Shown here one piece after another: positions 24,472 through 33,971 of a DNA stretch of 54,109 bases. The stretch is from Singulisphaera sp. GP187 (lineage in GTDB: Bacteria; Planctomycetota; Planctomycetia; Gemmatales; Gemmataceae). The notes under the pieces were generated by a model. It worked only from the letters and a program-made list of their open reading frames with translations, was not told where the DNA came from and searched no databases. The translations under genes were made by a program, and so were the position numbers. Location: the NCBI GenBank assembly GCA_945861245.1, contig CAMAUE010000019.1, forward strand, positions 1 to 54,109. Direction: 5' to 3'. Every line of letters begins with the position of its first letter. The stretch's first letter is position 1.

Positions 24472-25607
24472 ACAGGAATATCCATCAACGAATCGTAGCG
24501 ATCTTTGTCCTTAGCTTTGTCGTGTCGTACGTTGACGCACAGGACAAGAAAGTCACCGCACCAAAAGTGATTGAATTCGCCCCCGCCGACAAGGGCGTCT
24601 ATCTTTCCGGTGAGTTGGTGATTGTCGATGCAATCAATCGCCGCGGTGCGCTAAGGCTTGATGGCGATGGCCCCATGCATTACTTCGCGATGCTCCCCTA
24701 CGGAATGATCGGCTACCACGGTGCTCCCGCGGAACTTCGCGACGTCCCGCTCGGCACGCATCTGCATGGTTACTTTCACCTGCCGCCAACCGGCGAGGAG
24801 GCAACGATCCCGCCGATCCAGCGCTCGAAAGCGCACAACCATGCCATCACATTGGAAGACGACTTCACCTATTACCAGCGCCGCGGGCAGGCGTGGAAGA
24901 TCGCGTCCATCGACCTGAAGAAGGGCAAGCTGCACGTCGCCCCGACGGGGAAGCTCGTGAAGGACGGCATTAACGGCAAGCACACCTTCGACATCGATCC
25001 GATCGCGCGAATCTGGAAAGGTCGCCGACTCAGCGATCTGGAAGTGGTCGCAGCGGACCAGTCCGTTCAAGTCAACCTCACCTGGGCGCCGGGCGCCGTG
25101 AACAAGGAGTTCTCGGTTGCCGATATTTGGCTCGATGACGAAAGCCGCAAGTTCGCCACGGAACTGCAACGGCGTTGGCATGTTCGCTATCAGCAACAGC
25201 ATTGGCTGTCGGGCTGGGTCGATCATGTCGAGCATTTCGATTTCGGCGGCGCGATCGTCACCATCACGCTGTTTGGCGGCATGGACAAGTCGCTCTACGA
25301 AGACATGAAAGCCGGCCGCGAGACAGGCTACTGGGTCGCCGCCGCCGAGAAGACGTTGCGCACCTGGTTTCATCGCGCGGACCGCAAAGTAGGCCGCGTT
25401 GTGGAATGGAAGGAAATCGAAAATCCTCCGTTGGGTAGCAGCGGCATTCAGATGCGTCTGAAGTTCACCGAAGTGCTGGAGGGCTATCGCCCCGGCCGTT
25501 GCGTTCGCCTGAAGTGCGAGCGATGGCCGTTTGTCACGATGCCGTTCGATGAACGGATCAAGTCGTTGGAAGAACAGAAGCGGTCGGCGACGATGATTTT
25601 GCCGTGA
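24468..25607 (+). CDS. secreted protein of unknown function
   Basis: 379 aa with a signal peptide (IVAIFVLSFVVSYVDAQ). I do not recognise the family. It is rich in charged and aromatic residues (LPPTGEEATIPPI, HNHAITLEDDFTYYQ, LDDESRKFATELQRRWHVRYQ, WLSGWVDHVEHFDFGG). It overlaps the DUF1552 stop by four bases, so it is co-translated, and precedes the SMP-30 gene by 28 bases. Its place between DUF1552 and DUF1592 suggests that it belongs to the same periplasmic process. Confidence 0.75.
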   Translation: MNRNIHQRIVAIFVLSFVVSYVDAQDKKVTAPKVIEFAPADKGVYLSGELVIVDAINRRGALRLDGDGPMHYFAMLPYGMIGYHGAPAELRDVPLGTHLHGYFHLPPTGEEATIPPIQRSKAHNHAITLEDDFTYYQRRGQAWKIASIDLKKGKLHVAPTGKLVKDGINGKHTFDIDPIARIWKGRRLSDLEVVAADQSVQVNLTWAPGAVNKEFSVADIWLDDESRKFATELQRRWHVRYQQQHWLSGWVDHVEHFDFGGAIVTITLFGGMDKSLYEDMKAGRETGYWVAAAEKTLRTWFHRADRKVGRVVEWKEIENPPLGSSGIQMRLKFTEVLEGYRPGRCVRLKCERWPFVTMPFDERIKSLEEQKRSATMILP

Positions 25608-25635
25608 TTACACGACATCCCAAACAGGAGACACC

Positions 25636-26580
25636 ATGAAGAGATTGATTACGTCCTCGGCACTCGCCATCGCATTTGCGCTCGCTCTGCGAGGAGCCCA
25701 TGCCGGCGACCCGAAGTCGCTGGTCGAGCCCGGCGCGAAGGTGAAGAAACTCGCCGACGGCATGAAGTTTACCGAAGGCCCCGTCTGGCTCCCCGCGCAG
25801 AAGCTGCTGGTCTTCTCCGACATCCCCAACAGCAAGCTAATGCAGTGGAAGGACGGCGATGGGCTATCTGTCTATCGAAAAAGCGAGCAGGCCAATGGCA
25901 ACCTCCTCGATCTCGAAGGTCGGCTCATCACGTGTCAGCATGCCGCACGCAATCTGGTGCGCACCGAGAAAGATGGCAGCATCAAGGTAATCGCGGACAA
26001 GTTCGACGGCAAGCGCTTCAATTCCCCCAACGACGTGGCCGTCCGTTCCGACGGCACGCTGTGGTTCACCGATCCACCCTGGGGCTTGACGGGAAAGGCG
26101 GAAATCGAGGGTCATTGGGTCTTCAAGCTCGATCCGAAAACCGGCAAGGTGGATGTCGTCGTTAAAGACCTCGCCATGCCGAACGGCATCGTCTTCTCGC
26201 CCGATGAAAGCCGCATTTACATCGCGGATACCGGCGGCAACAAGAAGCACCCCGACTCCGCCTTCCACAAAATGCCCGCCGGCATTCACTGCTACGACGT
26301 GAGCAAGGAAGGCACGCTCGGCAAAAAACTCTTCACGATCAAGGAAGGAAGCGATGGCCTGAAGGTCGATGTCAAGGGCAACCTCTACACGACGCACGGC
26401 GCGGTGCATATTTACGATGCCGACGGCAAGCTGCTGGAAAAGATCGCCGTGCCGGAGGGGCCTGCCAACATCTGCTTCGGCGGCGACGATTACAAGACGC
26501 TGTTCATCACCGCCCGCAGTTCGCTGTATAGCGTTCGGCTGGTCAACGCCGGGGCGAAGCCTTCGGGGGCGAAGTGGTGA
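25636..26580 (+). CDS. secreted SMP-30/gluconolactonase-family protein
   Basis: 314 aa with a signal peptide ending near AHAG. Six-bladed SMP-30/LRE propeller. Metal-site segments are visible: [20 protein letters not shown] (Glu), [20 protein letters not shown] (Asn, Asp), and [21 protein letters not shown] (Asn, Asp). Members hydrolyse sugar lactones such as glucono-1,5-lactone. Export suggests periplasmic sugar oxidation; the substrate is unknown. It follows the previous gene by 28 bases with a ribosome site CAGGAGACACC before the ATG. Confidence 0.9.
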   Translation: MKRLITSSALAIAFALALRGAHAGDPKSLVEPGAKVKKLADGMKFTEGPVWLPAQKLLVFSDIPNSKLMQWKDGDGLSVYRKSEQANGNLLDLEGRLITCQHAARNLVRTEKDGSIKVIADKFDGKRFNSPNDVAVRSDGTLWFTDPPWGLTGKAEIEGHWVFKLDPKTGKVDVVVKDLAMPNGIVFSPDESRIYIADTGGNKKHPDSAFHKMPAGIHCYDVSKEGTLGKKLFTIKEGSDGLKVDVKGNLYTTHGAVHIYDADGKLLEKIAVPEGPANICFGGDDYKTLFITARSSLYSVRLVNAGAKPSGAKW

Positions 26581-26637
26581 GCTCGTCACCCGTACGCATT
26601 CGAAGCAATCTCGTGCGTATTCGCCAGCTCTACCCTA

Positions 26638-26678
26638 CCAGCTCAATAAGTGCGGAGCCTTCGCACTTATTGAGCTGG
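26638..26678. repeat. perfect inverted repeat, 17-base arms
   Basis: Arms CCAGCTCAATAAGTGCG and CGCACTTATTGAGCTGG around a seven-base loop, in the 160-bp gap between the SMP-30 and DUF1592 genes. It lacks a T tract, so it may be a stabilising hairpin or a repeat element rather than a classical terminator. Confidence 0.75.
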
Positions 26679-26740
26679 TCACATGTGGTGGAGTTACGCA
26701 CCCTTCAGATCGCGAAAGAACGCTATCGCAAGGATACGCC

Positions 26741-29116
26741 ATGACCATGAACTTTCGCTTGTCCTTCGTATGCCTGGCACTCCTCTCCCTAACATCGACT
26801 GCGTTTGCGGGAGAGCAGGCGGCGTACGACCAGCAGGTCCTGCCGTTTTTCAAGACCTACTGCCTGCGCTGTCACGATGCCAAGGTGCAGAAGGGCAAGT
26901 TTCGGCTTGATACGCTCCCGCGCGACTTCACCAATCAAACGAACGCGCAGGTGTGGGGCGAAGTCGTCTTCCGCCTGAACGCGGGCGAGATGCCGCCGAA
27001 GAAGGAGGCGCAACCCAAGGCGGCAGAACTTGGCAAGGTCGTCGAATGGATCTCGACGCGCATTCGGGAAGGCGAAGCGGCACGTATGGCCAAGCGTGGG
27101 CCGGTGACGCACTATCGCCTCAGCCGCGACGAGTACGGCCACACCGTCTACGATCTGCTCGGCGTCTATTTCGATGTGAACATGCCGGGCGCGTTCAATG
27201 ACGATCCGCGCTGGCATGGGTTTGACCGCATCGGCTCGCTGCTGTCGCTGTCGCCTTCGCATGTCGAGCGCTATTTCCGTGCCGCGGAGACGGTGCTCGA
27301 ACGCGCCTTGCCACCGTCGCCGCTGAAGACGCAGAAGACGCGTAAAGCGGCCGACGCGGGGGCTGCCATCGAGACCAACGCCGATCCGGTTCGCTGGCTG
27401 TTTTGGCCCGGTCACGGCCAACACATGTTCAACGCTAGCTCGCCCGGGCTTTATCGCATTCGCATTCAGTTGAGCGCCCTGCCTTCGTTTAAGGGACGGG
27501 TGCCGCATTTGGCGTTGTGGCACCACGGATTGAAACGGTCGATCGTTGGTCGCGATGTGTCGGCGCCGGAAGACAAGCCAACGATTGTCGAGATCGAGGC
27601 GTTCCTTCCTGAAGGAGCATTCACGCTCAAGAACGAATCGCCTGGCACGTTTTCCGATGGGCATACGCTCAGCAACACCCAATTCGTCTTTCGCAGCACG
27701 AAAATCGTTCAGCAAGATCGTCGTCCGACGGGCTATCAGCTTTTCAGCGACGAAGGCCAACCGATTTATCCGATGCTGATCGTGGACTGGGTGGAAGCCG
27801 AGGGGCCGATCGTGTCCGAGGCCGACAAGAAAAAACGCGACGGGCTGATCCCAGGGAAAGACGGCGACTTGACCGCCGCCCGAGAATCGTTGCAGCGGTT
27901 TGCCACGCAAGCCTGGCGTCGGCCCGCGACCGATGCGGAAATGGATCGCTACCTCAAGCTGGTGCAGGTCGAACTCAAGGCCGGTGAAAACTTCCGTTCC
28001 GCGTATCGAGCGGCGCTGGTCGGCATCCTGACGTCGAAAAATTTCTATTACATCGAAGAAGGCACGCCCGGCCAAAAACGGGCCAAGGTCAACGATTGGG
28101 AACTCGCCTCAAGGCTCTCGTCGTTTCTCTGGAGTTCGATGCCGGACGAAGAACTCTTCGCCGCCGCCCGAACTGGCACGCTGACCAAGCCTGACGTGCT
28201 GCGTGCCCAGCTTGGCCGCATGCTCGGCGACGCGAAGATCAAGCGTTTCACGAACGCTTTCCCCAGGCAATGGCTGCAACTGCATCGCGTTGGCCAATTT
28301 CAAGCCGATGCGGAACTCTACCCGGACTACGACAAATGGCTCGAAGATAGCATGGTGCTCGAATCGACGCTCTATTTCGATGCCGTCTTCAAGGAGAATC
28401 TGTCGCTCCGCGAGTTCCTCGTCTCGGACTGGACTATGCTCAACCCTCGGCTCGCCCTGCATTATGGCATGCCGCCGTTGAAGGACACGAGCTTCCAGAA
28501 AATGAAGCTCCATGCCGAGGATCATCGCGGCGGATTGCTGACGCACGCATCCGTGTTGTCGTTGACTTCCGACGGCACACGACATCGCCCGGTACATCGC
28601 GGCGTGTGGGTGTCGGAGGCGATCTTCGGCCGAACCCCGCCACCCCCACCGCCGAACATCGAACCGCTCGCACCGACGCCGAGCAACAAACCGAAGGCGA
28701 CGATTCGCCAGCAACTCGAAGCACATACAACGCATGCGACCTGTGCTTCGTGTCACCAGAAGATCGATCCGCTCGGCTTCGCATTCGACAATTTCGACGC
28801 GATCGGCCGCTGGCGAACCCGTGAACAAGTCCAGGGCGGCAAGGGGGATGACCCGCTCATCGATGCCAGCGGCATGCTTCCGAACGGGCTGGCGTTCAAA
28901 GGGCCGGACGAGTTCAAACAAGTGTTGGTCCGCGATCTCGATCGCTTCGCCGAAGCGTTTGTCGAGCAACTGGCAACGTTCGCTTTACGCCGAGTGATGA
29001 CGATCGATGATACTGAGCAAATCAAAACGATTGCCCAGGCGAGTAAACAAAACGGCTACCAGCTCCGCACAATAATCGAGAATCTTGTGCAGTCGGAGTT
29101 GTTCCAAAAACGTTGA
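26741..29116 (+). CDS. DUF1592/PSD1-type cytochrome c protein
   Basis: About 791 aa from the ATG at 26741, which follows AAGGA and begins a signal peptide (SFVCLALLSLTSTAFAG); the longer frame starting at 26369 overlaps the SMP-30 gene and is rejected. Heme-binding CLRCH lies at about residue 40 (cytochrome c-like PSCyt1 part). Then come DUF1587 (TIRLSRDEYGHTVYDL-like text), a carbohydrate-binding-like section, DUF1592 (RRPATDAEMDRYLKLV), DUF1588 (GGLLTHASVLSLTSDGTRHRPVHRG) with a second heme motif CASCH, and DUF1585 (RDLDRFAEAFVEQLATFALRRVM). This planctomycete family is thought to work in periplasmic electron transfer linked to polymer breakdown. Confidence 0.92.
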   Translation: MTMNFRLSFVCLALLSLTSTAFAGEQAAYDQQVLPFFKTYCLRCHDAKVQKGKFRLDTLPRDFTNQTNAQVWGEVVFRLNAGEMPPKKEAQPKAAELGKVVEWISTRIREGEAARMAKRGPVTHYRLSRDEYGHTVYDLLGVYFDVNMPGAFNDDPRWHGFDRIGSLLSLSPSHVERYFRAAETVLERALPPSPLKTQKTRKAADAGAAIETNADPVRWLFWPGHGQHMFNASSPGLYRIRIQLSALPSFKGRVPHLALWHHGLKRSIVGRDVSAPEDKPTIVEIEAFLPEGAFTLKNESPGTFSDGHTLSNTQFVFRSTKIVQQDRRPTGYQLFSDEGQPIYPMLIVDWVEAEGPIVSEADKKKRDGLIPGKDGDLTAARESLQRFATQAWRRPATDAEMDRYLKLVQVELKAGENFRSAYRAALVGILTSKNFYYIEEGTPGQKRAKVNDWELASRLSSFLWSSMPDEELFAAARTGTLTKPDVLRAQLGRMLGDAKIKRFTNAFPRQWLQLHRVGQFQADAELYPDYDKWLEDSMVLESTLYFDAVFKENLSLREFLVSDWTMLNPRLALHYGMPPLKDTSFQKMKLHAEDHRGGLLTHASVLSLTSDGTRHRPVHRGVWVSEAIFGRTPPPPPPNIEPLAPTPSNKPKATIRQQLEAHTTHATCASCHQKIDPLGFAFDNFDAIGRWRTREQVQGGKGDDPLIDASGMLPNGLAFKGPDEFKQVLVRDLDRFAEAFVEQLATFALRRVMTIDDTEQIKTIAQASKQNGYQLRTIIENLVQSELFQKR

Positions 29117-29477
29117 TCCTGGGTCAGCACGGGTCACCTAACGCTTGGATAAACTCGCGCGGGATATTTGCAACAAATTGCAGGAAATATGATCAAATGT
29201 CCACACTAGCATCGTTTTAGATATAGCTATTCTTTCAATTCTTCCTATTTATCCAATCTTTCCTATTTTTCTTGTTTTTCCTTTGACAGACCGTTCGGCG
29301 TTTTTTATGCTAATATAAAATCCGACGCAATCGTCTCAAGCGACACAAAGTCCGCATTCGCTACAAAGCGAGGGATCGTTGCGATCGAATTAACTGATCC
29401 AGCAATCAATATCTATGGGGCATGGCCGGCTTCATCCCACCCAGCGCGGATGAAGCCTCCTGCGAAGGGAGAGGGAA
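29117..29477. other. AT-rich intergenic stretch
   Basis: No gene. A T-rich, pyrimidine-biased block lies at about 29210-29285, followed by the candidate promoter listed at 29283-29311. The last 100 bases before the TIGR03000 gene are a probable untranslated leader. Confidence 0.6.
29283..29311 (+). promoter_or_regulatory. candidate sigma-70 promoter for the TIGR03000 gene
   Basis: TTGACA at 29283-29288, 17 bases, then TATGCT at 29306-29311, preceded by a T-rich block. This gives an untranslated leader of about 160 bases. Confidence 0.55.
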
Positions 29478-30212
29478 ATGTACAGCATTGTTTTGGCGAC
29501 CATGATCGCCGCCGGTAGCACGACACCTGCGTTCTGCCATTTGTCGCACTTCCGTTGTCACTCGTCGTCCTACGTCACATGCGCGACCTATAGCTGCCAT
29601 TCGGCCTGCTACAGCGGATACGCGGGCTACAGTGGTTATTCTAACTACGGTTGCAATAGCTCGTTCCATTCGTATCACCATCGTCCACTGCTTTGGCATT
29701 ACCATGGCCATTACTCGACCTACGTCAACCCGTGCTCGACCGGTTGCGCTCGAGTTTACTATGCCCCGTGCACCTGCGTCTCGAGCTTTGGCGTCCCTCC
29801 GACGGCAAATCCAGCACCGCGGGTTGTGCCCGTGCCGAAGTCGAACAGTGCGGAAATCGATGCGTTGCGACGTGAACTCGAAGCACTCCGGGCCAAGGTC
29901 AAGAAATCGGAACCCGTCCCCGCTCCGAAGCAGCAGGAAGAAGGGGCCGCTCCTGGTCGCAACAGCAAGATCGTCGTCAGCCTGCCTGCCGACGCGAAGC
30001 TGTTTGTTGATAACGTCGAATGCCCGCTGACCGGCGGTGTTCGCACGTTCAACACGCCGGACCTCGACCCAGCACGCGTGTATATGTACACGATGCGTGT
30101 TGAGTTGGCCCGCGACGGCCAAACGGTTCGCGATGCCCAGCAGATCACGATCGTTCCGGGCGTTGATATTCAAGTGAACTTCAACAAGGTCGTTCAGACG
30201 GTTGCACGCTAA
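29478..30212 (+). CDS. TIGR03000 domain secreted protein, Cys/His/Ser/Tyr-rich
   Basis: 244 aa; start after GGGAGAGGGAA. The N-terminus is an atypical hydrophobic leader (MYSIVLATMIAAGSTTPAF). Residues 20-100 are a low-complexity run rich in Cys, His, Ser and Tyr (CHSACYSGYAGYSGYSNYGC, HYHGHYS), then a Pro/charged coiled section (SAEIDALRRELEALRAKVKK). The last 75 residues are the planctomycete TIGR03000 domain (KIVVSLPADAKLFVDNVE...VPGVDIQVNFN). These proteins are abundant in Gemmata and its relatives and probably sit in the envelope; function is unknown. It is a lone gene with its own promoter and a strong terminator. Confidence 0.85.
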   Translation: MYSIVLATMIAAGSTTPAFCHLSHFRCHSSSYVTCATYSCHSACYSGYAGYSGYSNYGCNSSFHSYHHRPLLWHYHGHYSTYVNPCSTGCARVYYAPCTCVSSFGVPPTANPAPRVVPVPKSNSAEIDALRRELEALRAKVKKSEPVPAPKQQEEGAAPGRNSKIVVSLPADAKLFVDNVECPLTGGVRTFNTPDLDPARVYMYTMRVELARDGQTVRDAQQITIVPGVDIQVNFNKVVQTVAR

Positions 30213-30245
30213 CAATGTTCAATTGCAATCCACCGAAAGCAAACC

Positions 30246-30275
30246 AAAAAACTCCTCGTTACTGAGGAGTTTTTT
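30246..30275 (+). terminator. rho-independent terminator after TIGR03000 gene
   Basis: AAAAAACTCCTC, six-base loop, GAGGAGTTTTTT: a perfect stem flanked by an A tract and a T tract, usable in both directions, about 35 bases past the stop. Confidence 0.9.
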
Positions 30276-30313
30276 GTTGCGCTCGGCGTAGGATAACGGC
30301 ACGTTTTCATTAT

Positions 30314-30370
30314 GCCGCTTGCGGCTTTGCGCTCGTAACGTACCACCTGAGCGCTAAGCCGCAAGCGGAA
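30314..30370. repeat. intergenic palindrome family A, copy 1
   Basis: GCCGCTTGCGGCTTTGCGCT then CG at left; GAGCGCTAAGCCGCAAGCGG then AA at right; 14-base loop. Core unit of the family is CGCTTGCGGCTTAGCGCTC. Other copies are at 32459, 33892, 37792, 40251, 40697 (half), 41963 and 51145. Confidence 0.9.
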
Positions 30371-30400
30371 ATCAAGAATCCTCACTTCTGGAGTCGGTCG

Positions 30401-32446
30401 ATGCGCTATCTCGCCATTCTCGTCGTTGCGTTGCTGGTCCCCTGCCTTCTCTACGCCCAACCCGCGCCGGCGAAACGTGCCATTACCGTCGCGGATTACT
30501 TCACCCAGGCCGACCTCTTCGGCATCGCCTACTCCGAGAAATGGATCGCCTACACCGAAGGCCGTTGGCAGGAATCGACCGACGATCGCAAGACCGAGTT
30601 GTGGATTGTGCCGACGCAAGGCGGCCCATCGCGCCGGTTAACTGCGGATCGCGCCAGCGCTCGCTCGCTGCAATTCGACGCCAAGGGCGGCGAGGTCTAC
30701 TACCTCGCCAATCGCAAACGCGACGGCGAAAAGCGACCGCCCTACGATGGCAAGGCCCAGGTCTGGTGCATCGCCACCGATGGCCCTGCGGTCGCGGAAC
30801 CGTTGACGCGCGTCGACGGCGGCGTCGAAGCGTACCAGATTTCGCTTGACGGGCAGTCGCTCTATTATCTTGTGCATATTGACCGGATCGAGCACGACGA
30901 ATTCGGACTTCGCGCCAAGTTTAGCAAGCTCGATTATGGCCACGGCCAAAATCGCATCGGGCAGATTTGGAAGCTCGACCTGCGATCTCGCCGCTCCGAA
31001 AAACTGATCGACGCAGGTCGCAATATCCGCGAGTTCAGCGTCACTCGCGATCAAAAGCGGATCGCGATGATTACCACGCCGGACGACAAAGTGGTCAGCT
31101 TTGAAGGCCAATCACGCGTTGATGTCTGGACCGCGGCGGCCAAGAAGATCGTCACGCTGCCGGAGGAAGGTTATCGCAAGAAGGTGTCGTCGCCCTACGC
31201 CTGGCTCGAACATGTCGCGTGGAACCCGATTGGCAATAAACTTGCGTTCAACGTAATCTTCGATGGCTACCCTGCCGAGATATTCATCGGCGACCTAGCA
31301 GGTGAAACTCCGGCCACGACGAAGATGCCGCGGCCCGCCGGCGTGCACATTCGCGGCTACGGTTCGCCGATCGTGTGGTTTGGCCAGGACCAATTCTATT
31401 TTCTCGCCGAGGAGAAGGCCCGTGTTCGGCTTATGGGCGTAAACAAGGCGACATCGACGACGCCCAACTATTTCACGAAGTCGAGTGGGGATGTGGTCGT
31501 TGAACAGTTCGCGCTGGCGGCGGACACAAACGCCAACTATAAATACGCCGTCATTATGGCGACGCCGACGCGTTTGCCTGATGTGTCCGCGAGTTACGCA
31601 ATTAATCTCGAACGTTTGACGAACGTGAACCCACAGGTCTCAGAATGGAAGCTGCCGCAACTCTCCGTCGTGTCCTGGAAAGGCGCCGGCGGCCAGGCGG
31701 TGGAAGGCATTCTCGAATTGCCTCACGATTACAAGAAGGGCGACAAGGTTCCATTGGTCGTCGAGATTCACGGCGGCCCGACGACTGCGACGTATTTCAA
31801 ACTGCAATACTGGATTTACGGCCGCACGCTGCTACCTTCGCGCGGCTATGCGGTGTTCTGTCCCAACTATCGCGGTTCGACCGGCTATGGCGATAAGTTC
31901 ACCGCCGACCTGATTGGCCGGGAGAACGATCTCGATGTCGAGGACATTCTCAGTGGCGTCGACGCGCTGGTCCAACGGGGCATAGCTGATCCCGATAAAC
32001 TCGCGGTCAGCGGTTGGTCGAACGGCGGGTATCTGACGAACTGCATCATCACGAAGACGAATCGCTTCAAGGCGGCGATCAGCGGCGCGGGCATCGTCGA
32101 TGCCGTCATGGAATGGGGCGCGAACGACGAACCGGCCTACACAATGGTGTTCAAGCAAGGTTTGCCGTGGACGAATCCGATGCAGTATCACAAGGCATCG
32201 CCGACGTACGACCTAGGCAAGGTGCGCACGCCGACGCTGATTCACGTCGGCGCGAACGACGAGCGCTGCCCGCCGGCGCAGAGCCGAATGTTGTATCGCA
32301 CGCTCAAGGAAAACCTGAATGTGCCGGCCGAGTTGATCGTCTATCCAGGAGAAGCCCACGGCCTGTCCAAATATCGCAACCGCCAGGCGAAGCTGGAATG
32401 GGACTTGGCCTGGCTGGATCGGTATGTGTTGGGGAAGAAGAAGTGA
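30401..32446 (+). CDS. secreted S9 family serine peptidase (prolyl oligopeptidase-like)
   Basis: 681 aa; ATG after CTGGAG; signal peptide ALLVPCLLYAQP. The N-terminal half is a beta-propeller (repeats such as IWKLDLRSRRSEKLIDAGRN). The C-terminal alpha/beta hydrolase has the oxyanion motif VVEIHGGPTTATYF, nucleophile elbow SGWSNGGYLT (Ser; the usual GxSYGG has Asn in place of Tyr), Asp in VGANDERCPPAQ, and His in YPGEAHGLSKY. It probably trims peptides in the periplasm. Followed by a family A palindrome. Confidence 0.92.
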   Translation: MRYLAILVVALLVPCLLYAQPAPAKRAITVADYFTQADLFGIAYSEKWIAYTEGRWQESTDDRKTELWIVPTQGGPSRRLTADRASARSLQFDAKGGEVYYLANRKRDGEKRPPYDGKAQVWCIATDGPAVAEPLTRVDGGVEAYQISLDGQSLYYLVHIDRIEHDEFGLRAKFSKLDYGHGQNRIGQIWKLDLRSRRSEKLIDAGRNIREFSVTRDQKRIAMITTPDDKVVSFEGQSRVDVWTAAAKKIVTLPEEGYRKKVSSPYAWLEHVAWNPIGNKLAFNVIFDGYPAEIFIGDLAGETPATTKMPRPAGVHIRGYGSPIVWFGQDQFYFLAEEKARVRLMGVNKATSTTPNYFTKSSGDVVVEQFALAADTNANYKYAVIMATPTRLPDVSASYAINLERLTNVNPQVSEWKLPQLSVVSWKGAGGQAVEGILELPHDYKKGDKVPLVVEIHGGPTTATYFKLQYWIYGRTLLPSRGYAVFCPNYRGSTGYGDKFTADLIGRENDLDVEDILSGVDALVQRGIADPDKLAVSGWSNGGYLTNCIITKTNRFKAAISGAGIVDAVMEWGANDEPAYTMVFKQGLPWTNPMQYHKASPTYDLGKVRTPTLIHVGANDERCPPAQSRMLYRTLKENLNVPAELIVYPGEAHGLSKYRNRQAKLEWDLAWLDRYVLGKKK

Positions 32447-32458
32447 TTCGCGATTTTC

Positions 32459-32512
32459 CCGCTTGCGGCTTAGCGCTCAGCACGTACCTGTTGAGCGCTA
32501 AGCCGCAAGCGG
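32459..32512. repeat. intergenic palindrome family A, copy 2
   Basis: Arms CCGCTTGCGGCTTAGCGCTC and GAGCGCTAAGCCGCAAGCGG are perfect complements; the loop is about 14 bases. Lies 12 bases after the S9 peptidase stop. Confidence 0.92.
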
Positions 32513-32604
32513 CAATACGAATCCCATACCAACCGCGTGCGGAATCGGTATCATCGACCTTAGAATTGTCCCGCCAAACATTCCACCATTTTTGAGAGTC
32601 CCCC

Positions 32605-33876
32605 ATGCGACACGTTTCATTTGCCTGCCTTGTACTACTGGTAACAATCACCGCCGTTCACGCCGACAATTGGCCGCAATGGCGTGGTCCCAGCTACGAC
32701 GGCCATTCCAAGGAAAAGGGGCTTCCCATCTCGTGGGACGCTACCAAGAACATCGCCTGGAAGGTGGACCTGCCTGGCCCCGGCGGTTCCACGCCCGCCA
32801 TCTGGAACGACCGCATTTTCCTCACCAGCGTCGATGGCAAAGACCTGGTTCTTCTGTGCGTCAAGACCGATGGCAAACTGCTTTGGAAACAGGCTGTCAG
32901 CCAGATCTCGCGCGGCCCCGCCATGGGCGGCGAAGGCAATGACGCTTCGCCATCGCCCAGCACCGATGGCAAATATGTCTACTCCTACTACGGTAGTGGT
33001 GATTTCGCCTGCCATGATTTCGATGGCAAAGAAATCTGGAAATTCAATGTCCAGAAACGCTATGGCAAATTCTCCATCGGGCATGGCATGCACAATACCC
33101 CCTTGCTCCATGAAAATCGACTCTACCTTGCCCTGCTCACCAATGGCGGCCAATGGGTCATCGCCATCGACAAGACAACCGGTAGTGATGCCTGGAAAGT
33201 CGAACGCAAGACCGACGCCGTCGGCGAGAGCCGTGAGGCCTACACCTCTCCCGTTCTGTGGATGAATGGTAAAGCACTGAATCTCGTTATCCTGGGCTGC
33301 GACTACGCCACCGGTCATAGCATGAAGGACGGCGCTGAAATGTGGCGATTGGGCGATCTCAATCCCGGTAAGGGCAACAAGTCGAACCACCGCATGATCG
33401 CCTCGCCCGCCGCCGCCGGCGACCAATTGATCGTACCAACGTGCCGCGGATTGCATGTGGTAAGTATCAAGGCCGGTGCCACCGGGTTTATCAAAACGGG
33501 CAGTCCGCTGGAGCAATGGCGTATCAACACCGGCGCGCCCGATGTCTCCGTGCCGTTGATCCACGATGGCCTGGTGTACTTGCCGCAAAGCAATCGCGAA
33601 TTGCGCGTCCTCGATTTGAAATCGGGCGAGGAAGTTTACCGGAAAGACCTGACCAAGGGACGCTATCGTGCTTCGCCGTTGTGTGCTGACGACAAGATCT
33701 ATCTCACCGGTCGCGACAGCGGCAACGTCACGGTTCTGAAGGCCGGACGCAAGCTCGAGGTTCTGGCGGATAACTATCTCAACGATATCTTCACGGCTTC
33801 CCCCGCTCCGTCGCAGGGGCGAATCTATCTGCGCGGGTTCAAGACCCTGTATGCCGTCTCCGATGGGGGCAAGTAA
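32605..33876 (+). CDS. secreted PQQ-like beta-propeller repeat protein
   Basis: 423 aa with a signal peptide (MRHVSFACLVLLVTITAVHA) followed at once by DNWPQWRGPSYDGHSKEKGL, the typical start of planctomycete secreted PQQ-propeller proteins. Repeats include KTDGKLLWKQAVSQ, DFDGKEIWKFNVQ and DLKSGEEVYRKDL. Paralogue of the protein at 2761-4041 in fold, but in a different context (between a peptidase and a beta-lactamase-fold hydrolase). Start codon preceded by AGAGTCCCCC, a weak ribosome site. Function unknown. Confidence 0.88.
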   Translation: MRHVSFACLVLLVTITAVHADNWPQWRGPSYDGHSKEKGLPISWDATKNIAWKVDLPGPGGSTPAIWNDRIFLTSVDGKDLVLLCVKTDGKLLWKQAVSQISRGPAMGGEGNDASPSPSTDGKYVYSYYGSGDFACHDFDGKEIWKFNVQKRYGKFSIGHGMHNTPLLHENRLYLALLTNGGQWVIAIDKTTGSDAWKVERKTDAVGESREAYTSPVLWMNGKALNLVILGCDYATGHSMKDGAEMWRLGDLNPGKGNKSNHRMIASPAAAGDQLIVPTCRGLHVVSIKAGATGFIKTGSPLEQWRINTGAPDVSVPLIHDGLVYLPQSNRELRVLDLKSGEEVYRKDLTKGRYRASPLCADDKIYLTGRDSGNVTVLKAGRKLEVLADNYLNDIFTASPAPSQGRIYLRGFKTLYAVSDGGK

Positions 33877-33891
33877 AGATTGATCCCTACC

Positions 33892-33948
33892 TTCCGCTTG
33901 CGGCTTAGCGCTCGATGTGGCCCACGCGAGCGCTAAGCCGCAAGCGAA
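33892..33948. repeat. intergenic palindrome family A, copy 3
   Basis: TTCCGCTTGCGGCTTAGCGC then TCG at left; CGAGCGCTAAGCCGCAAGCG at right. Fills the gap between the PQQ-propeller gene and the next hydrolase gene. Confidence 0.9.
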
Positions 33949-33971
33949 AAACCCGTTAATCGGAGCGAGTA

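Noticed and set aside
26369..26740. Upstream extension of the DUF1592 reading frame
   Set aside because: It overlaps the SMP-30 gene; a good ribosome site and a signal peptide place the start at 26741.
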